From J089 sp964549745 (lineage in GTDB: Bacteria > Fidelibacterota > Marinisomatia > Marinisomatales > J089), in NCBI GenBank assembly GCA_964549745.1, contig CAZJWP010000004.1, positions 1-53,920 of the forward strand: a DNA stretch of 53,920 nucleotides. The letters run 5' to 3'. Every line of letters begins with the position of its first letter. Within the stretch, counting starts at the first letter, position 1. Below the pieces are notes generated by a model. That model worked only from the letters and a program-made list of their open reading frames with translations. It made no database searches and was not told the origin of the DNA. The translations under genes were made by a program, and so were the position numbers. Shown here in pieces: positions 35,543 through 45,000 of the stretch.

Positions 35543-36778
35543 TTATCGCTCCTCTTTTATAACGATTTGACCATTGCTTGTATTTAATTGAATTGAATAG
35601 GTGCCTTGATTTGCCACGCCCTGTCCCGATACTGAATTATGATTATAATTCAAATCCAAAGGAATATCGGACACAATACTATTTGGACGCCGACTTCCCT
35701 TAACGGATGCTTGAATATCGGCGGGAAAATCTTCAGGAATTTCCAGGTAAATATTTCCGTCGCTGTTTTCAAGATATACGGTTTGGCTCACGTTATCTGA
35801 ATTCCATGTTTTTATTATGCGGATATTGCCACCGATTGTGGTGGCTTTAACACTGGCAGCCAATTGTTTCCCATTAATATTGCCTCCCACAGCGCTGACA
35901 GTAATCGGGCCATCAACCCGAATAGCATTGATGTTTCCGCCGGATGTTTTTGCCTCGATGGACCCTGAGATGTCTTTCAGGTCTATATGCCCCCCTGAAG
36001 TAGAAACATTTATATCACCCGTTACGGTTTCCAGCCAGATATTACCCCCGGATGTTTCACCGGATATTTTCTTAGCGTTCACGTTCTCCAATTTGAGAGA
36101 ACCACCGCTGGTTTTCATAAAAATATCACCGGTAATATGGCCAACTTGAATATCACCACCCGAGGTGACCAGATCCACCGGTCCGGATCCTTTATTAACA
36201 TCAATATTCCCTCCTGAAGTTTTCAGGTTAAGAACGCCCTCATAATCATTTGCATCGAGATTCCCGCCGGAAGTATTCCCGGAGACGACCCCGATGATTC
36301 GATCCAATTCGATATCCCCGCCACTGGTTTCCAGATCCAGAACGCATTGCGTATCCTGGATTTGGAGATCTCCACCTGATGTTTCAACGGTGAGTTGTGC
36401 ATTGGCGGGGATGTCTACTTCATAAATAAATCTTAATGAGAGCGGATACCAGGAATAACCTTCGTATTTATAATGGTTGCTTTCCGGATATTCCTTTTTC
36501 AAACGATAAGATTCGGCTAATTCCTGTGCCTTTTCCGAATTGTGAGCTTTGATAGTCATTCGCTCCCGGACACGCAGATTCGACGTGTGCGTACCCCGTA
36601 TAAATACTTTCCCCTGGATCTGGATCAATGAAACCACAGATGATTGATCCGCATTCACCGTATCCTGGTACAACGTAACGCATTCGTATGCGGACCCACC
36701 GATACGGGTCACATGGGTGTTACTGTTTTGTGCGAACACCAGGGAGGAGGTTAGAATGATGGATCCCCACAATTTCAT
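35543..36778 (-). CDS. Exported DUF4097-type protein with a 12-step TSGG solenoid
   Basis: The product is 411 aa with a signal peptide (LVFA then QNSN). From about residue 130 it repeats a 17-18 aa unit: nine steps carry TSGG followed by N, D, S or H (TSGGDLQIQ, TSGGDIELD, TSGGNLDAN, TSGGNIDVN, and so on), then three diverged steps (AVGGNINGK, TIGGNIRII, NSDGNIYLE). This is the DUF4097 beta-solenoid pattern seen in envelope-stress operons. It has no catalytic motif. Translation overlaps the anti-sigma gene by 4 bases. I infer a periplasmic or surface scaffold that could also feed back on the sensor. Confidence 0.82.
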   Translation of the reverse strand: MKLWGSIILTSSLVFAQNSNTHVTRIGGSAYECVTLYQDTVNADQSSVVSLIQIQGKVFIRGTHTSNLRVRERMTIKAHNSEKAQELAESYRLKKEYPESNHYKYEGYSWYPLSLRFIYEVDIPANAQLTVETSGGDLQIQDTQCVLDLETSGGDIELDRIIGVVSGNTSGGNLDANDYEGVLNLKTSGGNIDVNKGSGPVDLVTSGGDIQVGHITGDIFMKTSGGSLKLENVNAKKISGETSGGNIWLETVTGDINVSTSGGHIDLKDISGSIEAKTSGGNINAIRVDGPITVSAVGGNINGKQLAASVKATTIGGNIRIIKTWNSDNVSQTVYLENSDGNIYLEIPEDFPADIQASVKGSRRPNSIVSDIPLDLNYNHNSVSGQGVANQGTYSIQLNTSNGQIVIKEER

Positions 36779-37749
36779 TGCACGTCTCCGGGTTGACTTC
36801 CGTTTGCCGGGTTATTGAGTTGATACAAAAGTTCTCGCGCCTGGTTGCGAATGAAGGAGTTGGTTTCGGAGGATGCAACCAGTCGGAGGATGGGGAGCAA
36901 CTTCCGGGAAGGTTGCCTGGACAGGATGGAAATCGCTTCCATCCGAACGGCCTCGTTGGTATCTGCCATCAGGATTTTTTGACAGGCATTGACCAAAAGT
37001 GCATCCACCGGATAAGACTGCAACAACCGAATGGACCGAAGTCGGATACCCGGGTTTGGATCAGAAAGAGCCGATGAAATCAAGACCATCTCCACTTCAT
37101 CATTCGGTTGCATGTTTTCCATAAGATCGGCCGCTTTAATACGGGTACCGGGATTTTTGTCATTCAAAAGGAGGTAAGATACCAAATCACGAATATTTTC
37201 GTCATTGATATCCCCTGAAAGTTCAACGTCTTGCTGTGTGTTTAATTCTACATTGATTGGATGTTTTTGATTGGCGTCGAATTGAATGTTTGCATTCGAT
37301 AGCAACCCGGACTGAATCATCTTTCGGATATCTATTCCGGAATCGGATTTGGTTGGCGTTCCCATAGGGACCAGATAGCGCCCGGCTAAAAAGGCAATAA
37401 TCGCATAAGTCGCGATGGCCACAGATACTTTTTTGGGAACAAAAATAACATCAAAATAATGCCGGATTTGTTTTCCAGTACTGCGAACCAGTTGTTCGAA
37501 CTTGGGGCTTTCTTTTGCAAGATTGGCACGAAGCAGGTTACGCTGTTCTTGAAGCCACATTTCATCAGCGGTTTCTTCATTAAGTGAATCCGTGACTTGA
37601 AGTGTAGCTTTCAATTCCCGGACATAGTTTTCAAGCTCAGAATTGGACAGCAACTCGCGTTTGAATTCTTTCAACTCGTCAAAGTCGAGAGCATCCATAA
37701 CGTATAAGGCGGCTTGTTCTTTTAGGGTCTCACTCAGAATGTCACGCAT
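36775..37749 (-). CDS. Membrane anti-sigma-like factor with C-terminal HEAT repeats
   Basis: Residues 1-60 (LKEQAALYVMDALDFDELKE, then FKRELLSNSELENYV) match the N-terminal fold of RskA/zinc-less anti-sigma domains; no HxxxCxxC is present. One membrane helix lies near 108-128 (VSVAIATYAIIAFLAGRYLVP region). The periplasmic part (about 195-315) is helical HEAT-like repeats (DPNPGIRLRSIRLLQSY, TNEAVRMEAISILSRQ, SFIRNQARELLYQL). It should hold the co-encoded ECF sigma at the membrane and use the HEAT part as a sensor. The gene overlaps the sigma gene by 8 bases and DUF4097 by 4. Confidence 0.8.
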   Translation of the reverse strand: MRDILSETLKEQAALYVMDALDFDELKEFKRELLSNSELENYVRELKATLQVTDSLNEETADEMWLQEQRNLLRANLAKESPKFEQLVRSTGKQIRHYFDVIFVPKKVSVAIATYAIIAFLAGRYLVPMGTPTKSDSGIDIRKMIQSGLLSNANIQFDANQKHPINVELNTQQDVELSGDINDENIRDLVSYLLLNDKNPGTRIKAADLMENMQPNDEVEMVLISSALSDPNPGIRLRSIRLLQSYPVDALLVNACQKILMADTNEAVRMEAISILSRQPSRKLLPILRLVASSETNSFIRNQARELLYQLNNPANGSQPGDVQ

Positions 37750-38299
37750 AACGCAACTCCTTTAATTGTACCCGTAACTTTTCTACGGCACGAAACAGAT
37801 ATTTTTTAACAGTTCCTTCGGATAATCCCATGATACTGGCAATATCCTTAATTTTTTGATTTTGTAAATGTTTTAGAATAAAGACGATTTGTTGCTGTTT
37901 GGGTAAAATTTCCAATGCCTTTTTTACCTGTCCCATCACTTCAAGACGTTGCGAATCCGTGTGATCTTCCGCAGGAATCAGGCTGAGTGGAGAACGGTCA
38001 TCTTCGGCATGGGGATCTGCAAATCGCATCTTGGATTGTTTCCGGTGCATATTATAAGCGGTGTTTACCGTGATGCGATAAAGCCAGGTATAAAATCCAC
38101 TTTCAAACCGGAATTGATTGAGGTGGCGATATGCTTTCAAAAAAACCTCCTGGTAGAGGTCTTCAGCGTCCTGGCGATTGTGTGTGAGTTGTAATGCTAA
38201 GTTCATGATTTTTTCATCGTGTAGGGCGACCAGCTTATGAAAAGCTTCTTGATCGGCTCCTTGGGCATCCAGTATGAGCTGTTTTATTGTGTCGTCCAC
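37742..38299 (-). CDS. ECF-family RNA polymerase sigma factor
   Basis: The 185-residue protein has region 2 (about 8-75) with RQDAEDLYQEVFLKAYRHLN and FYTWLYRITVNTAYNMHRK, and region 4 (about 122-180) with LPKQQQIVFILKHLQN and IASIMGLSEGTVKKYLFRA. It directs RNA polymerase to stress promoters and is probably released from the next-encoded membrane protein. The start is GTG at 38297-38299, with no ATG nearby. No ECF-type promoter is clear upstream. It opens the five-gene minus-strand operon down to 33000. Confidence 0.92.
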   Translation of the reverse strand: MDDTIKQLILDAQGADQEAFHKLVALHDEKIMNLALQLTHNRQDAEDLYQEVFLKAYRHLNQFRFESGFYTWLYRITVNTAYNMHRKQSKMRFADPHAEDDRSPLSLIPAEDHTDSQRLEVMGQVKKALEILPKQQQIVFILKHLQNQKIKDIASIMGLSEGTVKKYLFRAVEKLRVQLKELRYA

Positions 38300-38362
38300 G
38301 TATCTGATTGATCACTTCCGTTTAGACCGGAAGGAATTCAAATGGTTGTCTTATTGATTGTA

Positions 38363-38396
38363 TAAAAAAAGCCCCCAGAATTCCGAGGGCTTTTTG
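38363..38396 (-). terminator. Intrinsic terminator of mdh
   Basis: On the minus strand AGCCCTCGG pairs with CTGGGGGCT around AATT (plus-strand 38370-38391), followed by seven T. A-runs on both sides make it usable on the plus strand as well. It separates mdh from the ECF sigma operon. Confidence 0.85.
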
Positions 38397-38419
38397 CTGA
38401 AGATTAAAATAGATTAAAG

Positions 38420-39355
38420 TCAGAGTCCGGTTTCTCCGACAGTCTTTTTCACCTTTTCAAGCGTATTCATTAAAGCGGCTTTTTCGTCGTCAGTCAGATC
38501 GAATTCCAGGACCTTTTCGATACCACCGGAACCGATAACAGAGGGAACACCGATAAAGTAGCCATCGACACCAAATTCACCCTGGCAATAGGCAGCGCAA
38601 GGAATGACGCGCTTTTTATCGCGAAGGTAACTTTCCGCCATTTCAATCGCGGATTGCGCCGGAGCGTAATAAGCAGAGCCATTGCCAAACAGCTTCACGA
38701 TTTCACCACCGGCAAACCGGGTCCGTTGGACAATAGCGTCCAATCTTTCCTGAGAGATTAGCTTTGTTACCGGTACACCGCCGATAGTTGCCAGACGAGT
38801 AATCGGGACCATAGAATCACCGTGGCCGCCTAAGACCATGCAGGTTACGTCCTGTACGGAATACCCTGTTTCCATGGCGATGAACGTCCGGAATCGGGCA
38901 CTGTCCAGTGCACCGGCCATTCCCACCACTTTATTGCTGGGAAGTCCGGATGCTTTATAAAAAGCATACACCATGGCATCCAAAGGATTGGAAATGACGA
39001 TGACGAATGCATTTGGAGCATGCGTTTTTACTTTTTCGGCTACGTCCTTGATAATACCCAGATTGATTCCGAGAAGATCTTCGCGGTCCATCCCGGGTTT
39101 CCGTGGAACTCCGGCTGTGATAATAATGACATCCGAATCCGATAAAGCTTCCGGATCGGAACTGCCGGAAATATTCACATCGTAACCATCATGAGGACGT
39201 AACTGCATCATATCCAAAGCTTTTCCTTTTATTATTCCTTCGGCAGCTTGAATATCGTAAATCAGTACATCTCCAAGTTCTTTCTGTGCGGCTAATAAGG
39301 CTAAATTTCCCCCGATTTGGCCGCCACCGATCAATGCGATTTTTTTTCTTGGCAT
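38420..39355 (-). CDS. mdh: Malate dehydrogenase (LDH-like type)
   Basis: The 311-residue protein interconverts malate and oxaloacetate with NAD in the TCA cycle. It shows the dinucleotide loop IALIGGGQIGGNLALLA, the acidic Asp closing strand two in LIYDIQ (NAD preference), AGVPRKPGMDREDLL with the substrate-loop Arg, ISNPLDAMVY and the catalytic VLGGHGDSMVP. AAGGAGG lies in front of ATG 39355. Strong terminators flank it on both sides, so it is probably transcribed alone. Confidence 0.96.
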   Translation of the reverse strand: MPRKKIALIGGGQIGGNLALLAAQKELGDVLIYDIQAAEGIIKGKALDMMQLRPHDGYDVNISGSSDPEALSDSDVIIITAGVPRKPGMDREDLLGINLGIIKDVAEKVKTHAPNAFVIVISNPLDAMVYAFYKASGLPSNKVVGMAGALDSARFRTFIAMETGYSVQDVTCMVLGGHGDSMVPITRLATIGGVPVTKLISQERLDAIVQRTRFAGGEIVKLFGNGSAYYAPAQSAIEMAESYLRDKKRVIPCAAYCQGEFGVDGYFIGVPSVIGSGGIEKVLEFDLTDDEKAALMNTLEKVKKTVGETGL

Positions 39356-39433
39356 AAGGCCTCCTTAATCTGTGTTAAAAACAGGGTTGATCGTGCTTGG
39401 AAATTACAAACAATCCCTCGGAGGTTATATACA

Positions 39434-39466
39434 AAAACCCCGGATAGAAGTTCTATCCGGGGTTTT
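39434..39466 (-). terminator. Perfect-stem terminator after rpmA
   Basis: The arms 39434-39449 and 39451-39466 are perfect 16-base inverted repeats (AAAACCCCGGATAGAA) around a single G. On the minus strand the GGGG is followed by TTTTTG. It ends the rng-rplU-rpmA unit. Confidence 0.9.
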
Positions 39467-39489
39467 CTAAAAGAAATATTATATGAGAA

Positions 39490-39744
39490 TCAGGATGTTA
39501 CAACACTTACGGTTTTCCGTGATCCGCCTTTTTTCTCAAATTTGACGACACCGTCGGATATTGCGAACAACGAATCATCTCCGGCTCGTTTAACATTGTC
39601 ACCGGGATGAAACTTCGTCCCACGCTGTTTGACAATAATACCACCCGCCAAAATTGTCTGACCATCAGATACTTTGATGCCCAATCGTTTGGAATTGGAA
39701 TCACGACCGTTTCGGGAACTACCCTGTCCTTTTTTATGTGCCAT
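39490..39744 (-). CDS. rpmA: 50S ribosomal protein L27
   Basis: The 84-residue protein begins MAHKKGQGSSRNGRDSNSKR, the standard mature-type L27 N-terminus reaching the peptidyl transferase centre, and has VKQRGTKFHPG and VVKFEKK. AGGAG lies just upstream. It follows rplU after 3 bases and ends before a perfect terminator. The protein lacks the N-terminal extension that some Firmicutes L27 carry. Confidence 0.97.
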   Translation of the reverse strand: MAHKKGQGSSRNGRDSNSKRLGIKVSDGQTILAGGIIVKQRGTKFHPGDNVKRAGDDSLFAISDGVVKFEKKGGSRKTVSVVTS

Positions 39745-39747
39745 AGA

Positions 39748-40125
39748 TTATTTCTCCTTTTCAGGATTCTCAGCCGGTTGCTTAGCTTTGGGCGCGGCTT
39801 TTTTCTTGGGAGCTGCAAGTGTAATGGAATCTACCTTCACCAGAGAAAATCCCTGACGATGTCCATTCTTTCGCTGATAACCCTTGCGGCGTTTTTTCTT
39901 GTAGATCAGTACTTTTCGGTCACGGCCATGCTCAACAACGCTGAGTGTCGCTTTAGCATTTTTAACCGTCGGTGTTCCGATCTTTACGGTTTTCCCGTCA
40001 TCGGTTAACAGAATCGATTCGATTTTAATGGTGTCGCCGGGATTGGAATCCAAACGGGGCACTTTTACGGTTTTCCCTTCGGATAGTTTAAATTGTTTAC
40101 CGGCTATTGACGCAATCGCGTACAT
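39748..40125 (-). CDS. rplU: 50S ribosomal protein L21
   Basis: The 125-residue protein starts MYAIASIAGKQFKLSEG and shows VLIYKKKRRKGYQRKNGHRQ, the L21 signature. The last 22 residues are a Lys/Ala/Pro tail beyond the usual length of about 103. I chose the internal ATG 40125 because GGAGG lies right before it; an ATG at 40146 would add seven atypical residues. It lies between rng and rpmA. Confidence 0.96.
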   Translation of the reverse strand: MYAIASIAGKQFKLSEGKTVKVPRLDSNPGDTIKIESILLTDDGKTVKIGTPTVKNAKATLSVVEHGRDRKVLIYKKKRRKGYQRKNGHRQGFSLVKVDSITLAAPKKKAAPKAKQPAENPEKEK

Positions 40126-40160
40126 TTTTTCCTCCAATATAGCCAAGAAATTTAGATGAA

Positions 40161-41696
40161 TTAATCATCCTTTCCAACTTCAACTTCTTCTGTGATATCA
40201 ACTTTTTCTTTTCCTCGAGTGAACCGAAAGGCATCCCGCGCTACTGCGGAATCCGATTCCATTTTGATTCTCACAAAATTTTGCCACATGAGACCGCGCA
40301 TCATTTGTTTCTTTTGTTCCTGAAGATAGGAATAAACCTCCGGATGAACCAGAAGAGTCAACTTAAGGGAACGATGTTTCGCTTTATAGCGTCGTAACCA
40401 ATGGTCGATCCGGGTAATCAGTGTATCTTTGGAAATGATGCGTCCGGAACCGCCGCAGGTGGGACATTCATCGCTCATGGTGTCCAGAATACTGAGCCGA
40501 ATCCGCTGGCGGGTCATTTCCAACAACCCAAAGTCAGAGATCGGTGAAACCGCTACTTTGGCCCGATCCTTCTTTAATTCTTTACGCAGTTCATAATAAA
40601 CCTTACGCTGGTTATCGGACTCGCGCATGTCGATAAAATCGATGACGATTAGTCCGGAGAGATCGCGCAGACGAAGCTGCCGGGCCACTTCACGAGCTGC
40701 TTCAAGATTGATCTTAAGGGAATTGTCTTCATGCAAATTGCGACCCACATAACGTCCGCTGTTCACATCCACCACCACCATGGCTTCCGTCTTTTCGATG
40801 ACCAGGTAGGCGCCGCTCTTTAACCACGCTTTGGGGCGAAGGAGTTTGCTGATCTCACTTTCAATCCCCATACTTTCAAACAATGGCATCTTAAGTTTAT
40901 ACAACTCCAAACGGTCCGCCAAGTTTGGTGATACGTCCTGCAAATATCCCTGTAAGCGTTTGAACAGTCGTTTGGAATCAAAGATGATTTTGCCCACGTC
41001 AGCCGTGAGTAAATCCCGTATAACACTCGAGGCTGTTTCCAGATCTTCATAGATCAATGCGGGGGCCTCCAAACGGTCGGCTTTCCTCTTCAAGCGATCC
41101 CAATGCTCTTCCAGCATCTTGTAATCATTTTTAACCGTTTCGTCGCTTTTACCTTCTGCAACAGTGCGGACGATCAATCCCAGGCCTTCACCTTTCAATT
41201 GGCCCACAAGCTTTTTTAACCGTCGTCGTTCGTATTTATCCCAGATCTTCTTGGAGATTCCAATGTAATTCGCGTTGGGGACCAACACCAACAGTCGACC
41301 GGGAATCGCCACTTCAGTGGTAACCCGCGGACCCTTGCTTGCAAACGGTTCTTTGATCACCTGGACAAAAATGTCCTGTCCGGTTTGCAGGTCTACGGAA
41401 ATATTGTCGTCATTATGGTGATTGTTTGAGCGTCCATTGCTATTTTCATATTCCTCGCTCAAGTATTCACTGTTATGGATTTCGGAAAAGGGGAGGAAGG
41501 CATTGATATCTTGACCGATATCCACAAAAGCTGCCTGCATTCCAGGGAGTACATTCTCTACTTTTCCTTTATAGATGTTACCAACCATCCGGTGTTTATC
41601 TTCTTTTTCAATATAAACTTCAACCAGTCGGTCATCTTCCAAAATAGCAATGCGGGTTTCACCCACACTCTTACTGATATAAATCTCTTTTTTCAT
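40161..41696 (-). CDS. rng: Ribonuclease E/G family
   Basis: The 511-residue endonuclease processes rRNA and starts mRNA decay. It has an S1-like domain (about 35-130, MVGNIYKGKVENVLPGMQ), a DNase-I-like catalytic core with MVVVDVNSGRYVGRN and LSGLIVIDFIDM (metal-binding Asp residues), and the Zn-link motif CPTCGGSGRI near 420. The length fits RNase G rather than RNase E with its long C-terminal scaffold. It starts at ATG 41696 and is followed by rplU-rpmA, a common order in this part of the tree. Confidence 0.94.
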   Translation of the reverse strand: MKKEIYISKSVGETRIAILEDDRLVEVYIEKEDKHRMVGNIYKGKVENVLPGMQAAFVDIGQDINAFLPFSEIHNSEYLSEEYENSNGRSNNHHNDDNISVDLQTGQDIFVQVIKEPFASKGPRVTTEVAIPGRLLVLVPNANYIGISKKIWDKYERRRLKKLVGQLKGEGLGLIVRTVAEGKSDETVKNDYKMLEEHWDRLKRKADRLEAPALIYEDLETASSVIRDLLTADVGKIIFDSKRLFKRLQGYLQDVSPNLADRLELYKLKMPLFESMGIESEISKLLRPKAWLKSGAYLVIEKTEAMVVVDVNSGRYVGRNLHEDNSLKINLEAAREVARQLRLRDLSGLIVIDFIDMRESDNQRKVYYELRKELKKDRAKVAVSPISDFGLLEMTRQRIRLSILDTMSDECPTCGGSGRIISKDTLITRIDHWLRRYKAKHRSLKLTLLVHPEVYSYLQEQKKQMMRGLMWQNFVRIKMESDSAVARDAFRFTRGKEKVDITEEVEVGKDD

Positions 41697-41959
41697 CTCA
41701 TTCGCCCGATTCGTGTATTATCAGAGAAAACATTTAATCAATGCACTGCCCTGGCCGCTTTTTCCGGCGGGTTGAGTAGTGATTACGATCTGTTCGGTGA
41801 GGAGGGGGTAGAAGGGAAAGAAAAATGGGGTTTTGAAAACAAAATTTTGAAAATCTTGTAAGAAAAAGGTTTAAGTTTTTACGCTTTTGCTCCTTCAACC
41901 CTCTTTCACGAAGTCTAAAAATAAATGAATTTAAATCCCTCTTCAAGGAATAAATTGGC
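41697..41959. other. Divergent intergenic region between rng and the metH leader
   Basis: The upstream half of a 399-base gap. It should hold the rng promoter on the minus strand, but I see no convincing element. A 90-codon minus-strand reading (41734-42006) is low-complexity and overlaps the riboswitch, so I do not call it a gene. The stretch 41795-41860 is purine-rich and A/G biased. Confidence 0.5.
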
Positions 41960-41990
41960 TTGATCCAATATTCTGAGTAATCTATTTTGA
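41960..41990 (+). promoter_or_regulatory. Likely promoter of the metH riboswitch transcript
   Basis: TTGATC (41960-41965) and TATTTTGA (41983-41990) are 17 bases apart. A start about 7 bases after the -10 would place the first nucleotides of the transcript immediately before the aptamer stem at 42002, which fits well. Confidence 0.55.
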
Positions 41991-42000
41991 TACTACAAAT

Positions 42001-42080
42001 AGTCACGATTTGAGCCCTATTGCCGTGACGATAAACCAGAGCTAAAAAGGCAATTGCCGGCTCTGCGCCGGTATTTTTTT
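42001..42080 (+). promoter_or_regulatory. SAM-II-class riboswitch with terminator/antiterminator platform
   Basis: The aptamer matches SAM-II almost base for base in its core. P1 is GTCACG (42002-42007) with CGTGAC (42024-42029). The loop is ATTTGAGCCCTATTGC, then GATAAA (42030-42035) and GCTAAAAAGGC (42041-42051). GCC in the loop (42014-42016) can form the pseudoknot with GGC (42049-42051). The downstream stem TGCCGGC (42055-42061) with GCCGGTA (42067-42073), followed by seven T, is an intrinsic terminator. CAGAGC (42037-42042), part of the aptamer, can pair instead with GCTCTG (42060-42065) and break that terminator. Binding SAM should therefore stop metH transcription. SAM-V is the near alternative, since it shares the core. 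Confidence 0.9.
42055..42080 (+). terminator. Riboswitch-controlled terminator of metH
   Basis: Seven-pair stem 42055-42061/42067-42073 (one G-U), loop TCTGC, then TTTTTTT at 42074-42080. Its 5' arm competes with the antiterminator pairing to the aptamer at 42037-42042. Confidence 0.85.
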
Positions 42081-42095
42081 ACCATTTGGAGCGCC

Positions 42096-45000
42096 ATGAA
42101 AAAAAACATTCATGAACTTTTAAGATCGCGAATTTTGGTTCTGGATGGAGCCATGGGAACGATGATCCAGTCCCATCATTTGACGGAATTCGATTTCCGC
42201 GGTACGCGATTCAAGGATCATTCTGTGGATTTAACAGGAAATAACGATCTGTTGTCTATCACTCGTCCTGATGTGATTGAGTCCATCCATTATCAATATC
42301 TTGATGCCGGTTCCGATATTGTCGAAACCAATACATTCAGCGCTACAGCGATTGCCCAAAAAGATTATCATTTGGAATCGCTGGCGTACGAATTGAATTA
42401 CGAATCAGCCCGGATCGCCCGCCGAGTTGTGGATGACTTCAATCAGCGCGATTCTGAAAAACCGCGATTTGTTTGCGGAATTTTGGGTCCTACCAATAAA
42501 ACCGCTTCTATGTCTCCCGATGTCAACCGCCCGGGCTACCGGAATATTGCATTTGATGAATTAGCCGCTGCTTATGAAACCGCAGCGGAAGGTTTGATTA
42601 AAGGTGGCGCCGATTTGATTATGATCGAAACCGTTTTTGACACACTTAACGCAAAAGCAGCGTTAATGGCTGTCCATAATGTGTTCGAGCGGCTAAAATG
42701 CGAACTACCCATTATGATCTCCGGAACGATTACCGATGCCAGCGGACGGACATTAAGCGGACAGACCATTGAAGCGTTCTGGATTTCCCTTCGGCATGGA
42801 AACCTGCTTAGTATGGGATTGAATTGCGCTTTGGGCGCTGAACAAATACGACCGTATTTAAAAGCGCTTTCCGGCTTGGCCGATGTGGCGGTGAGTGTCC
42901 ATCCCAACGCGGGCCTGCCAAATGAAATGGGCGAATATGATGACACACCGGAGATCATGGCTGAATGGATTGGTGAATTTGCCCAATCCGGCTTTACCAA
43001 TATAGTCGGCGGTTGTTGCGGTTCTACGCCGGACCACATTCGGGCTATTGTTGAAGCAGTACAAAATATCCCGCCAAGGGATATTCCGGATCGGTTACCC
43101 GGAACATATTTAAGCGGCTTGGAACCACTCATCATTAATAAGGATTCATTGTTTGCCAATGTAGGTGAGCGAACCAATGTTGCAGGTTCAGCCAAATTCC
43201 GACGGCTAATCAAAGAAGATAAACTGGATGAAGCTCTGTCGGTAGCCAGGGACCAGATTGAGAACGGTGCACAAATATTTGATATTAATATGGATGAAGG
43301 ATTGCTGGATTCCGTGCAGGCTATGGAAACCTTCCTTCGTCTGGTCGCATCAGAGCCTGATATAACCAAAACCCCGATCATGATAGATTCTTCGAAGTGG
43401 GATGTTTTGGAAACCGGTTTAAAGAATATCCAGGGAAAACCGGTGGTAAACAGTATTAGCCTTAAAGAAGGTGAATCTGAGTTTCTTAAGCAGGCTCGGT
43501 TAATTCGTCGCTACGGCGCTGCCGTGATTGTCATGGCCTTTGATGAACAAGGTCAGGCGGAAACAGTAGAAAAACGTGTTGAGATTTGTTCACGATGTTA
43601 CGATTTGCTGGTTAATGAGGTAGGTTTTGACCCGGAAGACATCATTTTCGATCCGAACATTTTTGCTGTAGCAACCGGCATTCCGGAACACAATTCTTAT
43701 GCATTGAATTATTTGGAAGCATGCCGCATTCTGAAAGAGAGGTTTCCGCAGTCGCTGGTAAGCGGGGGTGTCTCCAATTTATCTTTTTCTTTCCGTGGAA
43801 ATAATCCGGTCCGGGAAGCGATGCATTCGGTTTTCCTGTATCATGGAATTAAAGCAGGTATGGATATGGGGATTGTGAATCCCGGTCAATTGCAGATCTA
43901 TGATGAAATCCCGATAGAACTTCGCGATGCAGTGGAAGATGTAATCCTGAATCGTCGGGAAGATGCCACCGAACGATTGCTGGACATGGCCGGAAGTGTG
44001 AAAAGTAAATCAAAACAAAACGTGACAGAAGCAGAATGGCGAACCACGAGTGTTGAATCCAGAATAATCCACAGTCTGGTTGAAGGGATTGTTACTTTCA
44101 TCGAAGAAGATACGGAGGAGGCACGTCAAAAATTCGGTGATCCGGTAAAAGTCATCGAAGGCCCGCTAATGAACGGCATGAATAAAGTGGGTGACCTATT
44201 TGGCGCCGGAAAAATGTTTTTACCCCAGGTCGTAAAAAGCGCGCGTGTGATGAAAAAAGCCGTAGCCTTCCTTGAGCCGTTTTTACGTAAATCCTCAAAG
44301 GATTCGAAGGTCCGGAGCCATAAAAAGGTTTTGCTGGCAACAGTAAAGGGTGATGTGCATGACATTGGGAAGAATATTGTATCGATCATTCTTCAGTGTA
44401 ATGCTTTTGAGGTGATCGATCTCGGTGTGATGGTACCCACTGAAAAAATATTGGATACGGCGCAAAAAGAAGACGTGGATCTGATTGGACTTAGCGGATT
44501 GATTACACCTTCGCTGGACCGGATGGTAGAAGTGGCCAATGAAATGGAACGGCGTCAATTTCGAACTCCATTGCTGATTGGTGGTGCCACAACATCCAAA
44601 CTCCACACGGCAGTGAAAATAGCACCGGAGTATTCAGGTACGGTGAACTACATACCGAATGCTTCGCGCGTTGTGGGAATGACATCCGGTTTACTCAACC
44701 CGGACAAGGCACAGGAAACAGCCCGCAGCATTCGCGATGAATATGCCCGTATTAAAACTGGTTATGAATCACGCAATCAAAAACGGCAGTTAACCGAAAT
44801 TGGTATGTGCCGAGAAAAAGCTTTTATGCCGACGGGGAATGGCCCATCTCCGGCACCGGTAATGCCAGGTTTGGGGATGGATGAAAATATTTCAATTGAT
44901 AAGATTCGCCCTTACATAGACTGGACGCCATTTTTTAGGGTTTGGGAAATTAAAGGGAAATACCCGGCCGTTCTGGAGCACCCGAAGAAAGGTAAAGAAG

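Noticed and set aside
41734..42006. Minus-strand 90-codon reading frame upstream of metH
   Set aside because: It has low-complexity content, no family match, and overlaps the riboswitch stem. Its codons mirror AT-rich leader DNA.
42572..43381. Long minus-strand open frame inside metH (269 codons)
   Set aside because: It is antisense to highly conserved MetH domains; its Ser/Pro-rich text is the usual shadow of a coding strand.
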